Source of the DNA: Accumulibacter sp.
GTDB lineage: Bacteria > Pseudomonadota > Gammaproteobacteria > Burkholderiales > Rhodocyclaceae
Assembly: GCA_031274075.1 (NCBI GenBank)
Contig: JAISQQ010000220.1
Location: forward strand, 1-7,632
Reading direction: 5' to 3'
DNA: 7,632 nt
Position numbers and translations under genes: made by a program. Every line of letters begins with the position of its first letter. The stretch's first letter is position 1. The notes under the pieces are model-generated. The model worked only from the letters and a program-made list of their open reading frames with translations, ran no database searches and had not been told where the DNA came from. Positions 1 through 7,271 of the stretch are shown here, in pieces.

Positions 1-100
1 CCGAGCAGACCACGACGGCGACGATCCCCAGCAGCCCCGCGACCGCGATGTACAGCGCCCAACGCGACAGCCGGGCGTTCAGGTGGGTGAGCCATTCCAT
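1..100 (-). CDS. dctQ: TRAP transporter small permease (DctQ), N-terminal 33 residues only
   Basis: The gene starts at the ATG complementary to 98-100 and runs off the left edge, so only 33 residues are visible. They begin MEWLTHLNARLSRWALYI and continue into a Gly/Val/Ala-rich hydrophobic stretch, which fits the first membrane helix of a DctQ-family small permease; the short polar N-terminus with a 'RLSRWAL' entry into TM1 is typical of that family. In TRAP systems this four-helix protein partners the large DctM permease in the inner membrane and accepts substrate from the periplasmic DctP protein. The adjacent upstream gene is dctP, which supports the call strongly; from the 33 residues alone it would be weaker. 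A purine-rich GGGAAGAA lies 5-12 bases before the ATG as a modest ribosome binding site. The dctM gene is expected beyond the window edge but is not seen. Confidence 0.8.
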   Translation of the reverse strand, partial: MEWLTHLNARLSRWALYIAVAGLLGIVAVVVCS

Positions 101-110
101 TGCGTTCTTC

Positions 111-155
111 CCAGAAAAACAGCCCGAAGCCGCCTGGAGAGCGGCGACTTCGGGC
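111..155 (-). terminator. Intercistronic hairpin with T-run between dctP and dctQ
   Basis: On the minus strand a stem GCCCGAAG (complement of 148-155) pairs with CTTCGGGC (complement of 122-129). It is extended by an inner GCCGC/GCGGC pairing with a small bulge and is followed at once by TGTTTTTC. This is the layout of a rho-independent terminator. Lying after dctP and only about 10 bases before the dctQ start, it probably acts as a partial terminator or 3' stabiliser, giving more binding protein than permease. Confidence 0.75.
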
Positions 156-189
156 CAGAGGTGATGAAGCTTGCCAATAGGCTACTTGG

Positions 190-1164
190 CTACTTGGTGT
201 CCAGGATGTCTTGGACCAGCTTCTTCAGCTCGGGCGTGGTGGCGAATTTATCCCATGCCGGCTTGACGGCGGCGACGAACTCGGGCTTGTTGACGTCGGT
301 GATGTATTTGGCGCCGCCCTTGATCGTCGCTTCCTTGGACTCCTGTTCTTTCTTGGTCCACGAATCCGAGTAGAAGGGAATGCTCTCCTTGGCCGCTTCG
401 CGGATGATCTTCTGCTCTTCGGCGCTCAGGGTATCCCAGTTCTTCTTCGAGAAGACCAGGACCTCGGGCAGCATCACGTGTTCCGTCTGGCTGTAGATCG
501 GGGCGGCTTCGTAGTGCTTGGCGGTGTCGTAGGACGGATAGTTGTTTTCCGCCGCGTCGACCAGGCCGGTCTTCAGCGCGGTATAGACTTCGGCGTAGGG
601 AATCGGCGTCGGGTTGGCGCCGATGCCCTGTACCAGGGCGATCATCAGGTCGGACGGCTGGACGCGGATCTTCATGCCCTTGACGTCGGCCAGCGTGCGG
701 ATTTCCTTTTTGCTGTAGAACGAGCGCGCGCCGGATTCCAGCAGGGCGAGACCGATGTAGCCTTCCTTCTCGAACGCGGCCAGGACTCGATCGCCCAGCG
801 GACCGTAGATGACCTTGCGATAGTGGTCGATGTCGCGGAAAAGGAAGGGCAGCGAGACGATCACCGACTCGGGGATGCTGGGGTGGAAAGTGGAAATGGA
901 AACACGCACCATGTCCAGGGCGCCGATCTTGACCTGCTGGACGGTGTCGTTTTCGGAACCGAGCGAACTGTTGCCGAAAACCTTGATGTTGTATTTGCCG
1001 TTGGTCTTCTGGCTGACGATCTCGCCGATCTTGGCGACGTAGGTGACCGTCGGATAGTCGAGCGGGTGCACGTCGGCCGAACGGAAATCGCGCGCCTGGG
1101 CGGCGCCGACGACGAAAGTGGAAGCGAGCATGGCGCCGAGAATGGTCTTCAGTTTGATCTGCAT
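190..1164 (-). CDS. dctP: TRAP transporter solute-binding protein, DctP family, probably hexuronate-specific
   Basis: Periplasmic substrate-binding subunit of a TRAP transporter, 324 residues, a normal family length. The start is the ATG at 1164 because AGGAGG lies about six bases upstream; an upstream in-frame start at 1185 lacks such a site. Residues 1-24 form a Sec signal peptide (positive MQIKLK, hydrophobic core, cleavage after AAQA). The mature protein carries DctP-family signatures: 'TVQQVKIGALDM' near 74-85, 'LPFLFRD' near 105-111, 'GARSFYSKK' near 145-153 and 'MKIRVQPSD' near 164-172. R168 in the last is the position of the conserved arginine that salt-bridges the substrate carboxylate in the family. 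'AENNYPSYDTAKHYE' near 205-219 lines the binding cleft in relatives. A glucuronate or galacturonate ligand is inferred from linkage to uxaC, not read from the protein. It is transcribed toward dctQ and probably from its own promoter at 1247-1275. Confidence 0.92.
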   Translation of the reverse strand: MQIKLKTILGAMLASTFVVGAAQARDFRSADVHPLDYPTVTYVAKIGEIVSQKTNGKYNIKVFGNSSLGSENDTVQQVKIGALDMVRVSISTFHPSIPESVIVSLPFLFRDIDHYRKVIYGPLGDRVLAAFEKEGYIGLALLESGARSFYSKKEIRTLADVKGMKIRVQPSDLMIALVQGIGANPTPIPYAEVYTALKTGLVDAAENNYPSYDTAKHYEAAPIYSQTEHVMLPEVLVFSKKNWDTLSAEEQKIIREAAKESIPFYSDSWTKKEQESKEATIKGGAKYITDVNKPEFVAAVKPAWDKFATTPELKKLVQDILDTK

Positions 1165-1246
1165 GGTGTCCTCCTGGAAAAGCACGTTGAAAGTGGTTTT
1201 GTTACGCTTACTGGGCGAAGGCTTGAGCCGACGCTAAGTCGACAGC

Positions 1247-1275
1247 AATATACGACAACAACAATGAGTGTTCAA
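1247..1275 (-). promoter_or_regulatory. Probable sigma70 promoter of dctP
   Basis: Read on the minus strand, TTGAAC (complement of 1270-1275) and TATATT (complement of 1247-1252) are separated by exactly 17 bases. Transcription would start near 1240, leaving a leader of about 75 bases before the dctP ATG at 1164. T-runs of 6 and 9 (1279-1284 and 1299-1307) lie upstream and could act as UP-like or curved DNA. This makes dctP independent of read-through from the LysR gene. Confidence 0.6.
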
Positions 1276-1283
1276 GAATTTTT

Positions 1284-1298
1284 TGGAACGGCATTCCA
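1284..1298. promoter_or_regulatory. Palindrome upstream of dctP promoter, candidate operator
   Basis: A 15-base dyad TGGAA-CGGCA-TTCCA with six of seven base pairs matching. It sits nine bases upstream of the predicted -35 box and is flanked by T-runs. Its centre is about 50 bases before the predicted start of transcription, a usual place for an activator. Which protein binds is unknown; the spacing does not match a T-N11-A LysR box. Confidence 0.4.
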
Positions 1299-1432
1299 TT
1301 TTTTTTTGACCCCTGCCGGTAGTTCGTCTCGTTCTGCCACCGAATTATAGTGCATGGCGATTATGCGGGATAAGTTTCATCGCTTCAAATGCTATTTCCA
1401 GAGGGGGGGTATGCGTTATCGGTATAAGGATG

Positions 1433-1460
1433 GCCGATGCGTTTCGATAAAGGCATCGGC
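1433..1460 (-). terminator. Hairpin after the LysR gene, possible terminator
   Basis: GCCGATGC (1433-1440) and GCATCGGC (1453-1460) form a perfect 8-bp stem with a 12-base loop, starting 15 bases past the LysR stop codon. No U-run follows on the minus strand, so it is at best a weak intrinsic terminator or a 3' stabiliser. The 311-base gap 1165-1475 otherwise holds only the dctP promoter, its palindrome and a run of seven G at 1403-1409; I see no gene in it. Confidence 0.4.
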
Positions 1461-1475
1461 GCGTGTCCGTGAAAT

Positions 1476-2381
1476 TCACGCTTCGCCAGGGTCGCCGAGG
1501 CCGTCCTGGGGGGTGTAGGCGCGCGCGCACTCGATCAATTCGTCGAGCAAGGGCGATTCCTCGTCCTTGCGGTAGGCGCAGTGGAGGTCGATCAGGCATT
1601 CGATCTCGGCGACCAGCGGCCGGTAGACGACCTTGGGGAGCTTGAGGTTGAGCACCGATTCGGGCACCAGGGTGGTGCCGAATCCACCGGAGACCATGAT
1701 CGCGGCGGCGATCAGGTCGGCGGCCTTCTGCGCCACCAGGGGTTCGAAGTCATGGTGCTTGAACAGTTCGCGGCAGGCGATGGACATGCTCGGGTCCTGT
1801 TCGTCGATCAAGGGTTCGCCGCGCAGATCGTCGACGCCGACGCGCTGCAGGCCGGCGAGCGGATTGTCCCGGTGGATCGCGACCCATACCGCTTCCCGGC
1901 AGACGCGCTCGGAACGGATGTTCGGAAATTCGGGAAGATAGCGGTCGAACGCGGCGAGGATGCGTCCCTGGTGCAAGGCGTTGATCTGGCGCTCCTTGGG
2001 CGTATTGTGCAACACGATCTTGACCTCGGGATGCTTGGCGGCGAAGCGGCGCAGCAGGCGCGGGACGATGCTCACCATGGCCGAACCGAACACGCCGACG
2101 TCGATCCGTCCCGCCTGGCCGGAGGCGACGCGGCGCACCTGTTCGGTGGCCAGTTCGATGTGCGCGCTGATGTTGTGCGCGTGCCTGAGCAGCGCCGTCC
2201 CCGCCTGGGTGAGATCGACGCCCCAGCTGGTGCGCTTGAACAGCAGCACGCCAAGCTCCTCTTCCAGCGACTGGATGTGCCGGGTCAGCGGCGGCTGCGT
2301 GATGTGCAGCCGTTCCGCCGCGCGGCTGATGCTCCGTTCCTCGGCGGTGACGATGAAATAGTTCAGGCGTCGCACGTCCAT
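1476..2381 (-). CDS. LysR-type transcriptional regulator
   Basis: A 301-residue LysR-family DNA-binding regulator, normal length. The start is the ATG at 2381, preceded by GGGGGAGGGAG with good spacing; a TTG five codons further up is less likely because that codon and the ones after it form this ribosome binding site. Residues 1-62 are the winged helix-turn-helix: 'LNYFIVTAEERSISRAAERL' then 'HITQPPLTRHIQSLEEELGV' and 'LFKRTSWGVDLTQAGTALL'. Residues about 90-295 are the two-lobed effector-binding domain ('GRIDVGVFGSAM', 'HPEVKIVLHNT', 'GGFGTTLVPESV'). It lies between dctP (same strand, downstream) and uxaC (divergent), so control of hexuronate uptake and isomerisation is inferred. Well-known hexuronate regulators (ExuR, UxuR) are GntR proteins, so a LysR protein here is a different solution or serves another signal. 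The effector cannot be read from the sequence. Confidence 0.9.
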   Translation of the reverse strand: MDVRRLNYFIVTAEERSISRAAERLHITQPPLTRHIQSLEEELGVLLFKRTSWGVDLTQAGTALLRHAHNISAHIELATEQVRRVASGQAGRIDVGVFGSAMVSIVPRLLRRFAAKHPEVKIVLHNTPKERQINALHQGRILAAFDRYLPEFPNIRSERVCREAVWVAIHRDNPLAGLQRVGVDDLRGEPLIDEQDPSMSIACRELFKHHDFEPLVAQKAADLIAAAIMVSGGFGTTLVPESVLNLKLPKVVYRPLVAEIECLIDLHCAYRKDEESPLLDELIECARAYTPQDGLGDPGEA

Positions 2382-2490
2382 GGCTCCCTCCCCCAATCCT
2401 TGGGTGAAGCGTGAAAACCCCCCGGATTTCCGCGTTTCACCGTGTACTCGAAATTCGCGTTTTTACCAGGCGCCCGCCAGGATCGGCTTC

Positions 2491-2512
2491 CAATATACCA
2501 ATATTCCGGAAG
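2491..2512. promoter_or_regulatory. AT-rich dyad with an ExuR/UxuR-like half-site in the divergent region
   Basis: AATAT-ACCA-ATATT (2492-2505) is a 5-bp dyad. An outer CTTCC/GGAAG pair (2487-2491 and 2508-2512) surrounds it asymmetrically. On the minus strand it reads ATTGGTATA, which matches one half of the enterobacterial ExuR/UxuR consensus (TTGGTATACCAA core); the other half does not match. The heptamer ATATACC at 2493-2499 recurs at 2524-2530, 31 bases or about three helical turns away. It could be a regulator site or simply part of the lysR promoter region. Confidence 0.35.
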
Positions 2513-2525
2513 AAGAGACGAGCAT

Positions 2526-2603
2526 ATACCTTTCCCGGTATGAGGTGGTTTCTTTTATAGCATTGGATCATAATCCTTCCCTTGCGCATAATTACCGGGA
2601 AAG
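2526..2603. repeat. 11-bp inverted repeat and dyad upstream of uxaC, candidate paired operators
   Basis: CTTTCCCGGTA at 2530-2540 is repeated perfectly and inverted as TACCGGGAAAG at 2593-2603, with 52 bases between. The left arm also lies inside a local dyad ATACC-N6-GGTAT at 2526-2541, which resembles a LysR-type box though its spacing is one base longer than the common ATAC-N7-GTAT. The left arm is upstream of the suggested uxaC -35 box and the right arm is just after the -10 box, an arrangement suited to looping repression or to activation plus autoregulation. Confidence 0.45.
2563..2592 (+). promoter_or_regulatory. Possible uxaC promoter
   Basis: TTGGAT (2563-2568) and CATAAT (2587-2592) are 18 bases apart. 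The -10 box is good (5 of 6) but the -35 box is poor (3 of 6), as expected for an activator-dependent promoter. A second CATAAT at 2569-2574 is an alternative -10 with no convincing -35. Start of transcription would be near 2599, about 85 bases before the uxaC ATG. Confidence 0.35.
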
Positions 2604-2683
2604 ACCGGCCGAGCGCGCGGGCCGCGAATCGTCGACAGCCCCCAGAACAGCGCGTCTATCCTGCTCAAACACGGAGAATGCAA

Positions 2684-4105
2684 ATGAAAGCTTTCATGAA
2701 TGCCGATCTGCTGCTGCCGGACGCGTGCTCGCGACGGCTGTTCCATGACTACGCGGCGGAGATGCCGATCATCGACTACCACTGCCACCTGCCGCCGGCG
2801 GACATCGCGGCCGACACCTGTTTCCGCGATCTGGCGCACGCCTGGCTGGGCGGCGACCACTACAAGTGGCGCGCCATGCGCGCCAACGGCGTGGCGGAAG
2901 AGGACATCACCGGGCATCCGGCCGACTACCATACCTTCTTGGCCTGGGCGCGCACCGTGCCGAAGCTGGCCGGCAATCCGCTCTACCACTGGACGCACCT
3001 CGAGCTGCAACGCTATTTCGGCATCGACGCGCCGCTGTCCGAAAAGACCGCCCCGATGATCTGGGAAGCCTGCAACGCGCTCCTGGTCAAGCCCGAATTC
3101 GGCGCCCGCGCGCTGTTGCGGAAGATGAAGGTCAAGGCCGTCGGCACGACCGACGATCCGGCCGACACGCTCGAACACCACCGGGCCTACGCCCGCGCCC
3201 GCCAGCCCGGCGAGCCGGTGATGGCGCCCAGCTATCGCCCGGACAAGGCGCTGGCGGTCGAGGATCCGGCCGCGTGGAAAGCCTACCTCGGCAAACTCGC
3301 CGCCGCCGCCGACGTGGCCATCGACTCGTACAAGGATCTGGTCGCCGCCCTGCAAAAGCGCCATGACGCCTTCCATGAACTCGGTTGCCGCGCTTCCGAC
3401 CATGCCTTGCTGGCGCCGATTGCGAGCTTCGTTTCGGAACAGGCGCTCGAAGGGCTTTTCGCCAAGTTCATCGCCGGCGCGGTGCCCTTGCCGGAAGAGG
3501 CCGAAGCGTTCAAGACCGCGCTGCTGCTCGAAATCGGGCGGATGAACGCGCGCCGCGGCTGGGCCATGCAACTGCACCTGGCGGCGCTGCGCAACTTGAA
3601 TACCGCGATGTTCGCCAGGCTCGGCCCCGATACCGGCTACGACGCCATCGCCGACCGGCCGATCGCCGAGAAGCTGGCCCTGTTCCTCGACGCGCTGCAA
3701 GTCGACAAGCTGTTGCCGAAGACCATTCTCTACTCGCTCAACCCGAACGATCTCGAAGTGCTGTGCACGATCATGGGCTGCTTCCAGGACGGTTCGATTC
3801 CCGGCAAGCTGCAAAGCGGTTCGGCCTGGTGGTTCAACGACCACATCGAGGGCATGCGCCAGCAGATGGTCTGCCTGGCCAACATCGGCCTCCTGTCGCG
3901 CTTCGTCGGCATGCTCACCGACTCGCGCAGCTTCCTGTCCTTCCCGCGCCACGAATATTTCCGCCGCATCCTGTGCGCGCTGGTCGGCGGCTGGATGGAA
4001 GCGGGCGAAATCCCCGCCGACTTCGACACCTTCGGCGCCATGGTGCGGGACATTTCCTACAACAACGCGAAGAACTACTTCGCCATCCCCGGCGTCGAGG
4101 ACTGA
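2684..4105 (+). CDS. uxaC: Glucuronate isomerase (uronate isomerase) UxaC
   Basis: Cytoplasmic enzyme of the amidohydrolase superfamily that isomerises D-glucuronate to D-fructuronate and D-galacturonate to D-tagaturonate, the first step of hexuronate breakdown. The product is 473 residues; E. coli UxaC is 470. The start is ATG 2684: CGGAG at 2672-2676 is seven bases upstream, whereas the ATG at 2678 is too close, and the N-terminus 'MKAFMNADLLLPD' lines up with the E. coli protein. Visible signatures are the metal-site 'DYHCHLPP' (H33 and H35), 'GDHYKWRAMR' near 64-73, 'NPLYHWTHLEL' just after 100, 'GTTDDPADTLEHH' near 154-166, 'LHLAALRNLNTAMF' near 297-310, 'GMLTDSRSFLSFPRHEYF' near 409-426 and the C-terminal 'NNAKNYF'. 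All key regions are intact. It is divergent from the LysR gene. No terminator with a U-run is visible after the stop. The rest of the pathway (uxaAB/uxuAB, kdgK) is not in this window. Confidence 0.97.
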   Translation: MKAFMNADLLLPDACSRRLFHDYAAEMPIIDYHCHLPPADIAADTCFRDLAHAWLGGDHYKWRAMRANGVAEEDITGHPADYHTFLAWARTVPKLAGNPLYHWTHLELQRYFGIDAPLSEKTAPMIWEACNALLVKPEFGARALLRKMKVKAVGTTDDPADTLEHHRAYARARQPGEPVMAPSYRPDKALAVEDPAAWKAYLGKLAAAADVAIDSYKDLVAALQKRHDAFHELGCRASDHALLAPIASFVSEQALEGLFAKFIAGAVPLPEEAEAFKTALLLEIGRMNARRGWAMQLHLAALRNLNTAMFARLGPDTGYDAIADRPIAEKLALFLDALQVDKLLPKTILYSLNPNDLEVLCTIMGCFQDGSIPGKLQSGSAWWFNDHIEGMRQQMVCLANIGLLSRFVGMLTDSRSFLSFPRHEYFRRILCALVGGWMEAGEIPADFDTFGAMVRDISYNNAKNYFAIPGVED

Positions 4106-4173
4106 CGCCAAGTCACCCAACGGAGGCGGGCGATAAGCGGAGCGCGTTCAACGCAAAGATCGAATGAACAAGC

Positions 4174-4200
4174 ATTTAATCGTGGTTTGTCCCCTATTGT
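4174..4200. repeat. Possible remnant of a dispersed repeat between uxaC and the HEAT gene
   Basis: The 100-base gap 4106-4205 lies between two convergent genes. It contains CGTGGTTTGTCCCCTATTG at 4181-4199. This resembles the CGTGGTCTGTCCCC-type repeat that I recall being scattered in many proteobacterial genomes, often near REP-associated transposases. That is recollection, not a search result. No transposase is present here. Confidence 0.25.
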
Positions 4201-4205
4201 TCCTA

Positions 4206-5057
4206 TTATTTGGCCGCCCCGTTCCTGATAAAATCAATACACTCCTCTAAATGTTCAAGCCACCATGGATTTGTTCTCTCATCTTTTCTTGCGACCGCCA
4301 GATTTTGCTCCAGCAAAGGCAGAAAGCTTGTTTCCCTGAATTCCCTGATCGCATCAAAAATCAGAACGCCGTACTCGCCATTGCCATTGTCGGAAAGCAA
4401 TTCCCGGCGAATCAATTCGACAGCACGCGCGTCTTTTCTTTTGGCAAGGCCGTAAATGGCTTCGCATCTTGTATCCCGATGAGGGTCGTTGACTCTTTTC
4501 CACAGGGCTGCCCGTATTTCTTCATTGTCCGTTTCAATCTGCTGCCCCAGAGAAAACGTTGCCCAATCCCGCACATGATTGCTCCTGTCGCTGGACAAGG
4601 CAATCAGTACGTCAATTGCGGCTTTTTTATCGACGCAGGAGAGCGAGAAAACCAGGGCATTACGAACGGTGCTACTCTTGTGAGTCTGATATTTGGCCAG
4701 TTTTTTTATTTGCGCCAGTGTTAATCCATGACGACTATTGTGTCCAATGGCACATAATATGGAATATACTGCGCCAGTATCTGTCTCCCGGTCAAGCAGG
4801 TCGAAATAAAGCCGTAGCGCCTGTTTTTCATACGGCTTGCGCTTTACGCCGGCTGCCGCGCCAAGTTGCGCCAAAACATCTATGCCGATGATTCTTTCTT
4901 TCGTGTTTTCGGAATGCGCAAGCTCAATACATTTCGCATAGACATCGTGGCTCGGCCTGCCCTGTAATATCCGGATCTTTTCCCATCTGTTTTTTCCGGA
5001 TCGATTATTTATCAGCCGGGAAAAGAGATTTTCTGTCGTCCAGTCTTGCCGCTTCAT
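4206..5057 (-). CDS. HEAT-repeat domain protein of unknown function
   Basis: A 283-residue soluble protein with no signal peptide or membrane segment. The start ATG at 5057 has AGGAG (complement of 5067-5071) nine bases upstream. It is built of paired helices: roughly 38-68, 92-106, 114-141, 146-172, 178-208 and 209-240. Two of these carry the clearest HEAT pattern, 'NHVRDWATFSLGQQ' (160-173) and 'DTRCEAIYGLAKRKD' (195-209). The C-terminus (241-280) ends 'TNPWWLEHLEECIDFI'. HEAT solenoids usually bind other proteins; relatives include phycobilin-lyase-like and scaffold proteins, and some immunity proteins of toxin systems, but nothing here identifies a partner. Base composition is visibly more AT-rich than all neighbouring genes and codon use is less GC-biased, which suggests later acquisition. 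It is flanked on both sides by repeat-like DNA. It could be read through from ettA upstream, since no clear promoter is seen. Confidence 0.8.
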   Translation of the reverse strand: MKRQDWTTENLFSRLINNRSGKNRWEKIRILQGRPSHDVYAKCIELAHSENTKERIIGIDVLAQLGAAAGVKRKPYEKQALRLYFDLLDRETDTGAVYSILCAIGHNSRHGLTLAQIKKLAKYQTHKSSTVRNALVFSLSCVDKKAAIDVLIALSSDRSNHVRDWATFSLGQQIETDNEEIRAALWKRVNDPHRDTRCEAIYGLAKRKDARAVELIRRELLSDNGNGEYGVLIFDAIREFRETSFLPLLEQNLAVARKDERTNPWWLEHLEECIDFIRNGAAK

Positions 5058-5098
5058 TTTTATGCGCTCCTGTTGACTCGGTTTACGCCTGGAATCTC

Positions 5099-5203
5099 AG
5101 GGCGCAGTCGTACTCTCCCGAGGGCGAAGCCTGCGCAAAAACCTTGAAGAAATGCGGCGCTTCGCGCCGGAGTTTACGACCGGCGGATTGGCATCCGCCC
5201 TAC
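5099..5203. repeat. Decayed copy of a palindromic MITE-like element (copy 1)
   Basis: This 105-base stretch between the HEAT gene and ettA aligns in the same orientation with the element at 7271-7419. Shared blocks, in order, are AGGGCG, a CTCTCC-G-GGCG-AGCC block, CTTGAA-N2-3-ATGCGGCGC (from 5143), GCGCCG, GACCGGCGG and CCGCCCTAC (ending 5203). The left arm is shortened. Internal hairpins are CGGCGC-TTC-GCGCCG-like at 5155-5169 and a perfect GGCGGAT-TGGC-ATCCGCC at 5182-5199. Placed 28 bases past the ettA stop, it may fold at the 3' end of that transcript; no U-run follows, so it is not called a terminator. Confidence 0.65.
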
Positions 5204-5230
5204 GAAAACCGATACCCATCCCCTGGCGCC

Positions 5231-6895
<1,665 letters not shown>

Positions 6896-7013
6896 GTTGT
6901 TGCTATCCTTTATAATCAATCAGTTACGATGATTTTTCGTTGCCGTGCGCAAAATTCGAGCCTTCGGCGACGGGAATTCCGTGATCCTTGAGATACCGGC
7001 GCGTCACTTTCGC

Positions 7014-7271
7014 GTCGGCCCCTTCGCCGGGGTTGCCGCCGACCGATGGGACAGGCTCAGGCAAAACCTGCTGGCCCAGGCCGTCCCGGCCCTGCTCGCC
7101 GTGCTCACGACGCTACTCCTGGGCACGGACCACCTCGGTCTGATCGGTCTTGTGCTGCGGATCGCCGCGCAAGGCACCCTCTCCGCCGTCATCCAGCCTG
7201 CCCGCCTCGCCATGATCCAGCAGATGGTTCCGCGCGAGGACATGGGCATCGCCGTGGTGTGGGCGCCAAAC
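7014..7271 (+). pseudogene. Internal fragment of a major facilitator superfamily transporter
   Basis: One plus-strand frame encodes about 83 residues beginning 'VGPFAGVAADRWDRLRQNLL', which is the MFS loop motif G-x-x-a-D-R-x-x-R between TM2 and TM3. A hydrophobic helix (AVPALLAVLTTLLL), another hydrophobic segment and 'QPARLAMIQQMVPREDM' follow, the last typical of MFS_3/EntS-like exporters before TM5. Homology stops at 'AVVW' (7262), at the edge of the palindromic element at 7271. The first helix and start are missing on the left, and about two thirds of the protein is missing on the right; the DNA beyond the element at 7420 does not resume the family in any frame I read. It is therefore a relic, truncated on both sides. 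The open frame extends to 6945 and 7355 but the outer parts do not look like transporter. Confidence 0.6.

Noticed and set aside
211..1350. Long plus-strand open frame (379 codons) opposite dctP
   Set aside because: It is the mirror frame of a GC-rich gene, has no family features and no ribosome binding site; the minus-strand DctP is unmistakable.
1403..1409. Run of seven G as a possible phase-variation tract
   Set aside because: It lies outside any gene and outside the predicted promoter spacer, so slippage would have no evident effect.
1345..1599. 84-codon minus-strand frame overlapping the 3' end of the LysR gene
   Set aside because: Arg/Pro-rich out-of-frame reading with no ribosome binding site; it overlaps the real LysR coding sequence.
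2382..2500. A sigma70 promoter for the LysR gene
   Set aside because: TATATT can be read on the minus strand within the AT-rich dyad, but no acceptable -35 box lies at the right distance, so I did not call it.
2555..4120. Long minus-strand open frame (521 codons) opposite uxaC
   Set aside because: Its Asp/Gly/Val/Arg-rich composition is typical of an antisense frame to a GC-rich gene; uxaC on the plus strand is certain.
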